Positions 22,422 through 34,879 of a stretch of DNA of 64,000 nt are shown here, piece by piece (position 1 is the first letter of the stretch; every line of letters begins with the position of its first letter). The notes beneath the pieces are model-generated. The model did no database searches, was not told where the DNA came from, and saw nothing but the letters and a program-made list of their open reading frames with translations. Location: assembly GCA_024138015.1 (NCBI GenBank), contig JAMXBB010000011.1, forward strand, positions 81,356,551-81,420,550, given 5' to 3'. The stretch is from Lumnitzera littorea. Taxonomy: Eukaryota; Streptophyta; Magnoliopsida; Myrtales; Combretaceae. Position numbers and translations under genes: made by a program.

Positions 22422-22934
22422 TGTTGATAGGGTCTTTTGGATATGAGCTTCTTAAACTTGTCTTGACTTGATAAGACTCATAGCTTATGACAAGCCGCCC
22501 TAGGCTTAGTCCCAAAACATGGCTTGTCCAACTATATAAGACCTCTAACAGTTAGAAGACTTAGGATAAGACTAAAAGACTAAGTCAACAACCACCTTTT
22601 ACATATGCAAAACACATTGAACACCATAATCTTACTTTCCAACACTTGCGGATGCGGCATTACCTACTAACTCCTCTTCAACTGCTACCACCACTTCTCT
22701 ATAAATATAAGACTATTATCCAATAGTAAACTATTTGATACTTTGCACATTTAAGCCTTCATATTGCTCTCATGCACTCATTACTCTCCAAACACTCGAT
22801 TAACTTAAGTATCAAAGCGACTACGCTAGATAACATCTCGACGGTCCCTTACATTACTCTTTTTTGTAGGCTTAATCACTTGCACGAAGTCCAATTCCTA
22901 TCAATTCCATATTGGCGTAAATCTTGAGATGATA
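22422..22934 (+). repeat. E2 3' LTR (513 bp)
   Basis: Starts TGTTGATAGGG and ends ...GAGATGATA; the expected final ACA has decayed to ATA. TATAAATA lies at 22700-22707, equivalent to the 5' LTR TATA box. The target duplication AATAT follows at 22935-22939. Confidence 0.95.
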
Positions 22935-22939
22935 AATAT
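22935..22939. repeat. E2 right target-site duplication AATAT
   Basis: Identical to 14735-14739. Confidence 0.9.
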
Positions 22940-23006
22940 GTATGTCTAAAATAGGGTAAATTCACTTTGTATACCTTTTCACCTTCTATCACTTTACATA
23001 CTTGTG

Positions 23007-23050
23007 ATATATATATACACACACACATACACATATGTATATATGTATAT
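23007..23050. repeat. TA/CA compound microsatellite
   Basis: An alternating ATATAT run passes into ACACAC and then ATGTAT repeats. Confidence 0.9.
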
Positions 23051-24118
23051 GTCATGATTTAATTAAAGTATATGTAGAAAAGGATAAATTTTATTTCACA
23101 CACATGTCTTTTCATCATGACATCATTTGTCATTTTACAATATATATCTTTGTTTAAGTTTATGATATTTTGCATGCCTCTATATTTTAATCTACTATCA
23201 TTTGATACATATTGATATAAATATCTAAATATGAGTCTCTATTTTTATTTCACCGAATTCGTGTTTTGTTTGTTTACCATAAATTACTATTTATGAAATT
23301 AAATGTCATGTAGGCGTGGTTATGTATGTATAAATATGTTTGTGTGCCTTTAGCTATGTATACAAGATAATATACATGTGGCACAATAAAGCAGGAAGAT
23401 GTTCGCATAATGCGATTGCTTAAAATTATGTATATCTAAGTTATAATTGTTTGTTGCTCGATAAAGTTTTTAACATGTCATATAGATATATTAAATGTTA
23501 CTTTTTTTTTTAAATAAATACGAAATACAATGGAGGAGACAACAATTTTTTGATTGATTCTTAAAAGACAATGTGATGAAACCTAATGAGAAAGAAGTTT
23601 GAGAATGTGTAAGCAGATCTGTTCTTGTAATGAAACAATTGAAAGCGACCTCGGAATTTTATTTATCTATTTTTATGTTTGCATTAATTTTTTTTTTCTA
23701 AATTAGAGTACAAAAGAAAATATACCACAAAATAACGGAAGGACAAAATAAATACGTATGACTCGATACATTCTATATTATTAAGCATAATTATTTATGA
23801 AGAAGAAAGATTAAAACAGCTCTAAATAGTAGAAGTATATTATACGTGATGTAAAAATATGTATTATTAAAGCAGATAGATTTATATTATAAAGAAATAT
23901 AATTTTTGACAAATCGAATGCAACCCAAATGATCTCTCGAATTTTCATGGAAGGGTGTTACATTACGGTTTTCTTTCTCTGCCCACTAGCCAATTTCATT
24001 TTACGGAAGGGTGGTTACATTTACTGTAGGTATATAAATTATGACTCCTCCTGTTTCAAAGTTCGATTAAAATATGAGTTACTTCTACACCCGCAACAAG
24101 ATGAGTTAATATAATTAG

Positions 24119-24228
24119 TTCGAATAGCCGCTGCAACAACGCCTATAATTTACAGAGTGCATGTAATACAATCTGCAAAGTCTGAAGCCCATCAAATGGC
24201 GATCCATCTGCTATATGAGCTTGCACGA
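24119..24228 (+). pseudogene. Possible exon relic of a host gene
   Basis: A 110-bp stretch of balanced composition in AT-rich surroundings is bounded by an acceptor-like TTAG on the left and a donor-like GTATGT on the right. In one phase it reads openly (RIAAATTPIIYRV, then QSAKSEAHQMAIHLLYELAR), a helical-looking, alanine-rich segment of the sort found in armadillo-type repeats. The family was not recognised. No neighbouring exon could be joined with confidence, so it may be a fragment or chance. Confidence 0.25.
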
Positions 24229-27200
24229 GTATGTATGCCGGGTTTGAAGTTGGCCCAATTAGGAAAATTTTGTTTTTCAAAGATGAAATTTCAAATTTTA
24301 ATTGCCTTTTTCTTTCTATTTTTTAAGACTTGTAATTTTCCTTTCCAAATGACAAAATTATTTCTTGTATATCTAATACTTTTTAACTTTTCGATCAATT
24401 TATTGTAGATTTATTTTGATACCATCTCAAGAGGTCCAGCAGTTTACTCCGTAGACACGCTCATTGTATCCTATTTAATTAAATGGTCCATTTCACGTTT
24501 TCCATTAAAGTCTCAATCTACAGGTCAGAAATAAATATTACGGCAAGCCTAATAAGCTTAAATTTCCAAAATATGGATCTGAAAATTTGGGTACCGTTTC
24601 GTGAATTGTAGTTATATTTTTAAGTATAAGGAGTAGTGATGGATATAAATTATAAAGGTTAACAAAATACATGGCATTTAAGAGCATCGTCCCAGTGTTG
24701 GATCTTCTGGCCATTTTAATAAAATGAAGCTTCAGCTTAGGATAATATATTTTAGTATTGAAATTCAGGTATATTAATGAAGCTGGCAAATGCAGCATTC
24801 TCTGTACTACTGTGACATGTGCACTAATCTTTCCAGTTGCCACAGGAGAAAAATTTTAAAAATATGTTATGTACATTGATTGAGAAGTAGGACAAAGCCA
24901 TGCACTTTTTTCTTCATCTAAATCTTTCTCTCAATTTATTCAATTCCCTTTCTTTCTCTTTAGAAGATTATGATATTAATAGCTTCAAGTATTTAGATTT
25001 TTATGTCAAGCTGCAATTTCATAACTTATAGCTTACTTGCTCTCATTATAATTATGGATTGTTTTATCAATTTTTTCACTAGTTTCTAATAAACAGATTA
25101 TTTCGAAACAAATGATGAAACCGGGTTTATAGCATTCTCATTACTAAGAATTATTTCCCTCTATTACGACTTAAACTACTCAACTCTTACAGAAATATGG
25201 AATAAATCATAACATAATTAGGAAAGCCCTATATATTATTTTCTTTTAGGATATTTGCCTAAAGTATTACATATTTGTTGATTATATAACTTCAACTCAG
25301 CATAATTTTAAAAAAAATATATAAATAACTCTTGAATGATTACTAGAGCCTCAAATCAATGTCAAAAGGACCGTACGAAGGGATGGTTTTCGGTGCTTTA
25401 GTGACGACTTTTATCGTACTTCTATTTTTAAAAATTATGGAGACGTGAAGCAATATTTTAACAGTTTTTTTAGATAGTTTATCTACACTTAACTAATAAT
25501 TAAAGGATCGATTTGAAAATTTCTCTTTCTATTTTGGATTCCGAAGTTGGTATTCCTCACATAACAAAATTTGAAGAAAAAGTGGATGGATGGAGATATG
25601 GAGGGGTAGGTTTTCAAATATCAATGAATGGAAGTGTGAAGATAAAGATGATTTTGGAATAATTGAGGTGTATTTGTTATGTAAGAAGATGGCCCTACTT
25701 TGCCAGCTATAATCCTTATATACAAAGGAGGCCGATGAGGTCACACCAACCAGACATTTCATCTCTACCTTAATTTATTTCACCTGGCCTACACAATCTA
25801 ACTTGATGCCTTTGCAGGATCTCAAAAGTGCTTTATTATGTAATTTTGGTCTCTCTCTCTCTCCTCTGGCCCTGATACTTCCATGACTTTGAAAGTTGAT
25901 TTATATATAATAATATGCATCCATTATTCTCCGTAGGAGTAAATTATGTTTTCAGAGATAAACAAGTACTAAATTTAACTTGAGAGAGAAAATTAAATTA
26001 GCAAAGAAATACCAAAGTCACCATTCATACATAGACCCTACCTTTAGTTGCCTAATTCCACAAAGTGGTCCCTTTCAAAATTATATACTAAAAGAAATTT
26101 GCATGAGAAGAAGACACTCCTCCTCACTTTGACCCTTTGAAGTAATGTTCCACTCCCACCACTTCGTCAAAGAATTAGTAGATTATCTAATTAATCGCTT
26201 TAAATATAGGTAAACATGCCCCACTTACACTAGAAAGAATACAGTTAGGAAAATATTGCCAGTATTCATGGGTACTTTTCTATCACGGAAAAAAAAAAAA
26301 AAACAAACAAAAGGAAACTAGTATATTTCTATGTATTTGCTTTGTTGCAAAGCATATAGTCTTGCAAAAATAATTTTTTTTTTAAAAAGATTTATCAACG
26401 AGTGTCTATCAACTTGTACCTTAAAGGCACTCGTTAATTAGACTCATTAATTATATTACTTCAAATAAGCTTTTTCGAAAGAAATCAAAATAAGATGATA
26501 ATCTAATAAAGTTTGATCATTCATATATCTTAGAAGTGTATGGTAAAGTCATGTTTGAATAAATTGAAAATCCCCACAATTAGTGGTCCTACGTTTGCTA
26601 GGTCTAGGTTAATCGATTTTCAAAGTTAGTTTAATATTTTTCTTACAAATGTACACAAAATTTGGTACTTGTCATAGTCCCTTAGGACTGAACATTGGCC
26701 AAGTTAGGTATTAGTATCTTGGAAGTCTCAAATAAGGGATGCCCTTAAAAAATTGAAAGCAAATGTACCAAGAGAGAGATTGATTTGACCACGCGAAGAA
26801 TATAAATATTAATATAAATTATTATTTAGTAAGTGGTGTAGGTTTAAATGATGAATAATAAAATCCCTGCAGATTGTAGGACCTTTTTTTCCATAATCCA
26901 GATGATATTGAAATGATTATGGTGGAAGGCTAGGAAACAAGACTATTAAAACAAGTATCCGGGGCTGATGAGGCTAAGGTTTATGTTGCAGTTCCCCTGC
27001 CACCCAAAACATGATCAAGAAAAAGATACCAGAATGCTGGGTTGCTGGCTTGTTTTGCCTCCCCCTCTACTGCCATTTCTCAAGGGAACACAATGGATAA
27101 AAGCAAAAGAAAAAAAAAACATGAAACATTTGGTCAACACCCTGTTAGAAGCGTCCATCATAATGATTTGTTTTGTAATTAAGAGAGGGTTTTTCATTGA

Positions 27201-27601
27201 GAAAGACTCACTAATGACCAAAATCCATATAATTAATAATCATCATTATTACTTTCATTATCACTCATCCTTTCTTTGTCTATGGGTTAAGTCCTGTCCT
27301 CGTTACAATTAAGCACTATTGTTTAGATGGGCTCCACGGTAATCATACTATGGTTGTCCCCAAATTAGGGTTACATATATTGCTGTTTAACATATCCATT
27401 ACAATGCTTAGGAGGAAATTAGTGTTGGAAAAGAAGCAGAGCATAGGTCCAAATATAATTATCAAAGTTGAATCTTGAGCTTCCGACTTTAATCATTTGT
27501 CCCGCTGTTGCATGTTAGGTCGGAGATTAGTTTTCCTCGTATTTATTTATCTTGTGTTTTCACACAACTTTTATGAAACTAGAATAGGTTGGCACTTAGG
27601 T

Positions 27602-27759
27602 TTATATTTTTAGTCTAATGACTGGTACTGGATTGATTTATAACTTTATCTAAAATAATTTTAAAAGGTCTATTTTTTATTTATATTTTTAGTCTAATGA
27701 CTGGTACTGGATTGATTTATAACTTTATCTAAAATAATTTTAAAAGGTCTATATTTTAT
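27602..27759. repeat. 79-bp tandem duplication, nearly perfect
   Basis: Copies at 27602-27680 and 27681-27759 differ at a single base by my count. The unit contains TAATGACTGGTACTGGATTG. It looks recent. Confidence 0.95.
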
Positions 27760-29171
27760 ATAAGAGTGGAGGAGAGTGTAATGTATTGACCGTAGCTTCC
27801 TGATATAGGCACTAGTATATAGCGTGTATTATTGTGTGAATGAAAAGCGGTAAAAATAGGATTAAGTGGCGATTATTATTATTATTATTATTTTTATCTA
27901 TTAGGAGCGAGTATTGCTTCTTCCTAAGGCTACATGGGCAGCAACATGTGTAGAGCCGCAAAACTTGTTGCATAGCAAGTAGATTGTTTTGGCGGGGATA
28001 TTTCCTGCTAATTGTTTTTCATGTAGTTACTTATTGCATGTGGCAGCTCACATGCCACCTGCTAACATAAACAGTAAATACTTGCTATTTGGAGTCACAG
28101 CATGGTTAATTTATGTTGGCTTACCCTAGTTCATCTTCTTCATTTAGCGTTGTATCCTTTGTTTACAGCTATGAATTGTTTCCTTGCTCTTTAATTTTTT
28201 GGTGAGATTTTCACTTCAATGTCTATTAGTGTTTTGTTTTTTTTTTAAATTTCATCTTTATATAGATGTTTAAGGTTAATGTCATAAATTATACATCAAT
28301 TCTACTTAAGTTAGCGTTTAGTTGTAAGGGCTAGATTGAATAAAGAGAATTGAATAGGATAAATATAAGGAGGACTGGACAGTATAAATTTATTATATCA
28401 TGTTTGGTTTGCACAGTACTAGATATAAAATTTATATTAAAAATTAATTATTTATATTATAAAATAAATAATTTTTTATAATATTTAATAAAAATAATAT
28501 TTATTAACTTAATATTATAACATGGAGGGATATTTTTAGGAATGCAAAATTTTTTTGTTTTTGTCTAGAGGATTTCATTTTGTACTGTGGTTCAAATGAA
28601 ATAAAATTTAGGAATTTTGTTCAATCCATCAGTCTAATTTTTATTTAATCATCAAGCAAATTTATAAACTATTTTGTCCAATCTAATACAATGAAAATTA
28701 CGCTGCCAAATGCTATCTAAGTTTACAATCGAGTAATACACTTTGAAAGTGCTAATTAATAATTAATTAAACGTGTTGTGGTTATTCATGTTATTTAGCA
28801 AATGTGGATAGCTTAATCAATTATGAAGTGGTACGTGGACTGTAACATTAATCCAATATAGGTAGGTTTTCACATGGATTAAATGAAAAGGAAATTTTTT
28901 GACACCTTGGGAACAAAAAGGGAATTAAAATGCATGTAAAAGTAGTTCTCACTAGATAACTTAACCTTAACCACTTCTCAATTACTTAAAGGAACTCCCT
29001 TTCATAAGACTATGAATAGACAAAAAAGAACAAAACCTTAATTTGATATACATTGCAAGGAGACGAAGATGAGAAAGAAAGAGAGAGAGAGATAGAGGGA
29101 GAACGAGAGGTAATTGAAATTCCCCATTCTTGAAACTTTGTTTGAAATCACAATCACCTAACATCCAATAA

Positions 29172-29176
29172 AGACC
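29172..29176. repeat. E3 left target-site duplication AGACC
   Basis: AGACC precedes the left LTR and recurs at 61583-61587 after the right LTR, 32.4 kb away. Confidence 0.85.
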
Positions 29177-29825
29177 TATGGGGGTGTGGGTATGAATACA
29201 AGGGTCAAGTGTATATGAAGTTACATATAAGAAAATGACTTGAATGACTTGTGTGAGATGATTAGGAAAAAAGTATAGAGAGGAGTAGTAAGTAATCTTA
29301 GTGAGGCTTTAACACAAATAATGATAAGTAGAGGAATACGATGGCATCAAACTCCATAATTAATGAATAACGAGATAAAATTCTTGAGGTATTTAAGTGT
29401 TTAATTTTTTAGACAAGATTTTGGTAGAATAGTGATGTTAATGATGGTTTTTCTCTCATCCAAATGAGGATGTGAATGGGGTATTTATAGAAAATGGTAG
29501 TTGATCTTATTTGTTAGATAACGATGGTGATTAACGGTTAATATTAAAGCCCTTTATTAAATGGATCTCAAGTGGGTTTATTTTTATAGGTTTAGGTTTA
29601 GATAAAGGTTATATTTATTATTTTCATGTGAGCCAAACTAAGAAAGGTTAGATTAGATGAGACGAATTGATCCAACGGATCTTACTCTGAGTTTACCATA
29701 TCAAAATTTCTTTGATTATCTCGGACATTTGGACTTGACTCTTTAGGCCCCGTTACCTCAGCCTAAAGAGTTAAACCTAATTAATTAACAAGCTTAAAGT
29801 CTAAACTTAAATTTAGTCCTCTACA
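29177..29825 (-). repeat. E3 3' LTR (649 bp)
   Basis: Aligns with 54267-54808 and then 61509-61582. Landmarks are GGGGTATTTATAG and GGTTTAGGTTTAGATAAAGG near the middle and AATTAATTAAC near the end. The first 16 bases of the two copies differ only by G/A changes. TATTTATA at 29482-29489 is a TATA box on the minus strand. It is the only uninterrupted copy of this LTR in the window. Confidence 0.9.
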
Positions 29826-29845
29826 TTTTGCTCCTGACCAAAGTC
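29826..29845 (-). other. E3 polypurine tract
   Basis: On the minus strand GGTCAGGAGCAAAA immediately precedes the LTR start TGTAGAGGAC. Confidence 0.65.
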
Positions 29846-32273
29846 CTTTGGATAAAATCAAAGGGGTTTGAGCATTAAATGAGTCTCATAGATAACTTAA
29901 GTGCATGTGTTATTAAGTAGATGCACTGCTACCAAATTCACTTGAGAGTTGTTTAGGTGCATGAGTTCACAACACCTCTTAATCATGTGTCATCTTTTAG
30001 CTAGACTAAGTTACCCATTACCCTCAAGTTAATACTCTAAAATAAATCTTCTTTAAGTGATCTCTTTTTGCGCTAATTTGTCTTTTTGATTCGATCCATA
30101 TGAGTTATTGATTCCATTAAGTTGAATTTATATGCTAAGTTCACATTAGCAAATTCATTAAGCTGACTTCGTATATCGATCTTTCCTTGATTTTCTTCTT
30201 ATTTAGGTGCATTCTTCTTGTAAGCTCTTTACATATAACATAAATATTTTGTGTTAACTAAATCTTGTTTCTTACCCAATGAATACAACGGCCTGTCCCC
30301 AATCCTTAACTATCTTGCTTCAGTTTTGGCTTTGAATAGGCATGATGAAACTTCAAATCCAGTGGCTGAACACATAGGGCTTGTCCTCAATCCATTTGGA
30401 TGTTTTCAACATGATGAATTCATACTCGTAAACCTTACTAATACTGCCATGAACCCATTAGTATAGAACATCAAAATACTCTTCATAGAATAATATACTT
30501 TAGTACACTACAACAAAGGGCGAGGGACTGACTTTCACCATTTTTTGCCCCTCGTGGTACGAATCGACTTTTACTATTTTCATATTCTTATACACGTGCA
30601 CACACTAAACCTTGAGTGGAGACATGAAGTTTGTATTGAGAAACTAGTCTTCATTAAGAGATGTTAGGCTAAGCTATGGGCTCACATAACGCTGCGTCAT
30701 TATCATTGGATGGAGAATGCTTGTTAGTTTGCAAGACTCCACACTAAAATGAATAGCTCCATTTGGGCATCGCTGGGAGATGGATTGAAAGAAAAATAAA
30801 AAGACCCATTCCACTTTGGTAATAAGTTAACCGAGAGAGCCATGCGAGACATCGTAAATATAATGTCAAAATAGCTAGCCTACAAACTTAAAATGATATT
30901 CCTTCATTTCCATTGAAAGTTGGAGAGGTGTCCACTTACTTTTTACTTGCTCCCAAAATGCAGACAACTCCATCACCCTTGGACTGTACCTAGCCATTGC
31001 AGTTAAGGAAAAAGAAGAAACTGTAGCTTCCTCTTTAACCAGCCATGGTATATTTTTATTATCATTATTATTTTTTCCTTCTTCTTTCTCGTTTCTCATT
31101 TTAGTGTGATTTGCCAACTCTTGATTGAAGCTCTTATCTAGTAGAAGAATAAAGAAGAGAGGCTAACAAAAATTTTAACGACCCGAAGATGGAGCAGAGT
31201 TGAGAGTCAAAGAACACCTAAACTTAGAGAATTGTCAACCTGAGTTACGGTAAAAGAAATATTGGATAGAGGAACCGGTTAGAGCATTGCAACAATAATA
31301 AGTTCAATATAGCTAACCATTGAAGGCCATCAAAGAAGATTAAAACGAATCAGCCATTGAAGGAGGACCTGTGGAGCTTGAAAACCGAAGTTACTATGAT
31401 TGCTGTACATTCCATATACATTTCCTTACCGTGCATTTTGTGCTTTCCTTTTCTTCTCCCTTACATTTTTGTTTAAGTCAATTCATTTGGTTACACATGC
31501 AATCATAAAACAAGTCTTCTTCTTTTACACTGAACAACAATGTCTGCTTTGTGTCTTCAGCTTGGGCCCGTTTAATTTTCTTCTTACACATAGACATATA
31601 GGTTGTGAAATTCCTTGGGTCCTACACTGTAGTTGCCTATGTTACTTGAATTGTGGACTGCTTGCTTGTGTTTATGAAGTTTACTCGATAAATTGTATTC
31701 TGATGAGATGTGGGCAAATGACTTCACAACAAACGAAATAGACCTAAGCAGTTATTGTGTACAATTTCCCTAAAAATCTAAAATAGAACTTTGAAGCTGC
31801 TGAATATTTTAAAAGTTTCGAAAGAAGATCCGAGTTAACTATTGCACCCTCATATACTTCCTCCTTAAGAGACGAAGGTGTTTAGCTTTTCCTTTGATTT
31901 AGAATTACCTTCCCAAACAACATCGCACCAAAAGACTTTTTTTTTTTTTTTATACCAAAGCAATCATAACAACAACCAAATTATTTTTCTTCGACCTCCC
32001 TCTCTTTTTTTTTTTTTTTTAGTTCATTCTTGTTGTCTTTGGATAGGTGGACAGAGCATGATTCACCTTTGGGTTGAAGTAGCATGGCTTGGCTTTGACA
32101 AAAGTGGCTCCAAGGAACAAAAACAACAATGAACGGAGTAGTGTAGGGTTAATTGCAATTATTTTATCCAGGTGTTGTACTCTCCTTACTTTTGATTTCC
32201 ACTCAACTCTCGTCATGCTGAGCACATGTAATGCCTATTTCTGTCGAGAGACATGAAGTGAATAAACCCTTAT
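29846..32273. other. E3 3' region, no gene recognised
   Basis: By position this is the untranslated 3' part of E3, left of the E4 insertion. Open frames at 30251-30466, 31400-31741 and 31878-32132 have no recognisable domain. Poly-T runs are present near 31940 and 32010. It may include unrelated older insertions that I cannot delimit. Confidence 0.45.
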
Positions 32274-32278
32274 ATTCT
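32274..32278. repeat. E4 left target-site duplication ATTCT
   Basis: Identical to 41558-41562 after the right LTR. Confidence 0.9.
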
Positions 32279-34666
32279 TGTAGAGCCTTATTTGATTTTT
32301 TTTAAATTTAATTTATACTAAATCTAGTCTATTTAATATAAGTTACTTAACTTTAAATTAAGAAAAAATATTTTCTTTCTAAAAAAATGTTTTAAAAAAT
32401 TAGAGTTACCAAGTAGGTCAACCAGTAAAATATAAAATTAGAGTTTTTGGATGGAAAAATCTTAATTTAGTTACTAGTTCACAACTATTCTAAAAAAATT
32501 TATTTTTTAGAAAATTAAATTAGAAAATCTAAATTCAGAGGCTAACTTGTTAAAATCAAGTCATCATGTAAAGATAAAATAAAAACTAATGGGCTTTTAT
32601 TTTTTTTTATAATTTTTATAAAAATACCAAAATATGTATAAATATGCAAAAATGTGACTAGAATAAATTTTTTATTACTAATTTTCAACAAAAATAATTT
32701 TTTTTTTATACTTACCTTGAAGGTGCTTATGTACCTGTTAATCAGAATCAAACCAACGTAGTTTTTTTTTTTAGAAAAGATTTAGTGAGTTGAATTTTTT
32801 TTTAATTTGAAAATTAGGTCATGTTTACATTTTTCTATTACTTAATTTTTATTCCCAATTAAGAAAAAAAAAAAAAACTAAAGACTTGATTTTTAAAAGG
32901 ACTTTAAGTTAGTATTCTTTATATTTTTGAAAAAAAAAAAGTCTTATGTGACAAAAATAAAAAAAAATAAAAAATGCAAGTTTTATGAATCATGCTAATA
33001 TGCAATTATCATGTAAGATGTGTTGTTTTATGAAAAAAATGCAATTACTATTGACAATATATCTAATCATGGAAAAGATGTCTGAATTATAGAAAAGATG
33101 TCTAAACTATGAAAAAGATACCTAATTATAAAAAAGAATACCTAAATTATAAAAAAGATGTCTAAACTATAGATAAGATACTTAGACCATGAAAAAGATG
33201 TTTAAACCATGGAAAAGATATTTAAACTTTAAATAAGACGCCTAAAGTATGGAAAAGATGACAAATAAATTTTGTTTTATTTTACGAAAACTAAATAAGT
33301 GACAAAATGATTTTTTTTATTCTTGAAAAATCCTTAAATGCCTAAAAATGCAACTTTATGGCAACTTTATGACAACTTACTAAAATATGCAATTTTCATG
33401 CAAATGTGATACTTTGAAAAATGTGATATCTATGCAAAAATATATTTTATTATTTAAAAAATGATGACATACAAAAAATAAGCTAATTAGAATTAACACT
33501 AAAACCGACAAAAAAAAAAAAAACCATGTTAGTACTTGTTTGATGTAAAAAATCATCTAAATTATGCAACTTTGTAAAAATTAATACTATATGTTAAAAT
33601 TAAAAAATATTAACGAAACTAATATTAACTAAAATAAAAAAACTAAAACTAAGTACCTGCATTAAAAGATAAAGTTAGTAAAAAAATTATAAAAAGTACT
33701 AATAATACTAAACTAATTAAAACAACTAAGTAACTATAATAATAATAATCATAAAAAAAAACAAGAGAATGGAATCTAAAACCATATAGCTAGTTGGGTT
33801 GAATCCGCTTATGCATGGGTTACATTTGAGTCCTGTTTGTGATTGTATTCGTAGACAATGCAATGGGTGTTCGATGTGATGTGCAGGCGTGTGTGTGTGT
33901 TGCTGATCGTGAAGTGGATGTGTGTTCTGGTTGTGTAGCGTCGTACTGTGCAACCATGTATGAGTAACGTGAGGACAATGTGAGTGATTTGAGGGATTGT
34001 GTATGGGTGAGTGTGTGAATTAGAAAATTGTAGAGTGTACAGATGTGAATGGTAGGGAGATTATGAGGTGTGTATGTATTGTGAATTGTAAAAACGTATA
34101 TTTTTTATATGTCAATGTCCACTATTTATAAGCCATCAATTTGGATATTTTAGATATTTTTGGATGAAGATTTAATTTTAACAAATCCAAGATTGATAAG
34201 ATACGATGATATTTGATTTGAATTTATTAAATTCATTAAAAATTTGACCTAGTTTCTAGAAAGCCTAAACCCTACATGAATTAGGCTTTCAATTTCGGGC
34301 CCAATTCAGCTTATCTTAATTTAGCCTAAAATACACATTAACTCATTTAATAATTCTTAAGTCTATTTAGCCGAATATAAATTATATAAAAAAAATCCGC
34401 TTTATATTAGATTGGACTAAAAATATTTCTAAATAAAGCCCGATTATTTAAGACTCAGAATTATTAAATTGAATGTATACTATTATCTGATCTAATCTTA
34501 AACGACTTGACTTGACGCTTTACGACTAAACACTTTATTTTTTTTTATTTTCTTTCAATTTTCATTTTTATTTATTCATTCAATTTTTAAAATTTTTTAA
34601 AATTTAGATTAAAAGTAAAAAGAGATTAAAATTAAAATAAAAGGTGACAAAAATAAAGTGTCTACA
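32279..34666 (-). repeat. E4 3' LTR (2388 bp)
   Basis: TG...CA on the plus strand (TGTAGAGCC ... GTGTCTACA). It is colinear with 39237-41557. It is strongly A/T-rich in the first 1.4 kb, then holds a GTGTGTGT stretch near 33890 and a minus-strand TATA box (TATTTATA on plus at 34123-34130). Confidence 0.93.
33065..33262. repeat. About 21-bp tandem repeats inside the E4 LTR
   Basis: Roughly nine diverged units of the type GAAAAGATGTCTAAACTAT. The partner LTR has a shorter, more broken version at 40035-40180, so unit number has changed between the two LTRs since insertion. Confidence 0.75.
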
Positions 34667-34686
34667 GCTGCCCTCTCTTTATAGTG
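34667..34686 (-). other. E4 polypurine tract
   Basis: On the minus strand AAAGAGAGGGCAGC lies immediately before the LTR start TGTAGACAC. Confidence 0.8.
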
Positions 34687-34879
34687 AAGTTTGTAAAAAC
34701 TTTGCTATAAAAACAAAAGAGATTCACTTATTTTTGCCTGGTCCTTGCTTGAATTGGTAGGGTAAAGACTTTGATTGGCAAACAAATTGGGTCTTACTTG
34801 AAAGGTTAGGTATCTTTAAGACAATAGATCTCTTTAAAGACCTGTTGCTTGAAGGATAAATCTTTCAAAGACAAAATAG

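Larger units (their letters stand above)
14740..22934 (+). mobile_element. E2, Tat-lineage retrotransposon, complete ends
   Basis: An 8195-bp element with both LTRs, a 5-bp target duplication, PBS, PPT and all pol domains in Tat order (gag, protease, RT, RNase H, second RNase H, integrase), then a tandem array, an antisense ORF scrap and a local duplication. All coding parts carry stops or frameshifts. The first 60 bases of the two LTRs differ at 15 positions by my count, 14 of them transitions, which indicates an old insertion exposed to strong cytosine deamination. It is the same family as E1 but in opposite orientation. Confidence 0.96.
22940..29171. other. AT-rich flank without a recognised gene
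   Basis: Six kilobases between E2 and the nested complex. Short open frames (23929-24114, 24157-24408, 24538-24843, 25529-25762, 26968-27312, 28982-29164) show no domain I recognise, and most are low-complexity. Contents worth noting are a TA/CA microsatellite, a possible exon relic at 24119-24228 and a 79-bp duplication. A short ATT repeat lies near 27873-27895 and A/T homopolymers are frequent. Some of this may be host non-coding DNA. Confidence 0.55.

Noticed and set aside
24538..24843. 101-codon minus-strand open frame
   Set aside because: No recognisable family and no neighbouring exons; AT-rich sequence of this length yields such frames by chance.
26968..27312. 114-codon plus-strand open frame
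   Set aside because: Low-complexity Lys/His-rich reading with no domain, start context or splice support.
29177..29825. Reading this LTR as a solo LTR
   Set aside because: A PPT follows it on the internal side, and its flank matches the flank of the distant right LTR (AGACC), so it is the 3' LTR of E3.
30504..30530. CACTACAACAAAG resembling a CACTA transposon terminus
   Set aside because: No inverted partner of the type TTTGTTGTAGTG and no 3-bp duplication found nearby; a single short match is not enough.
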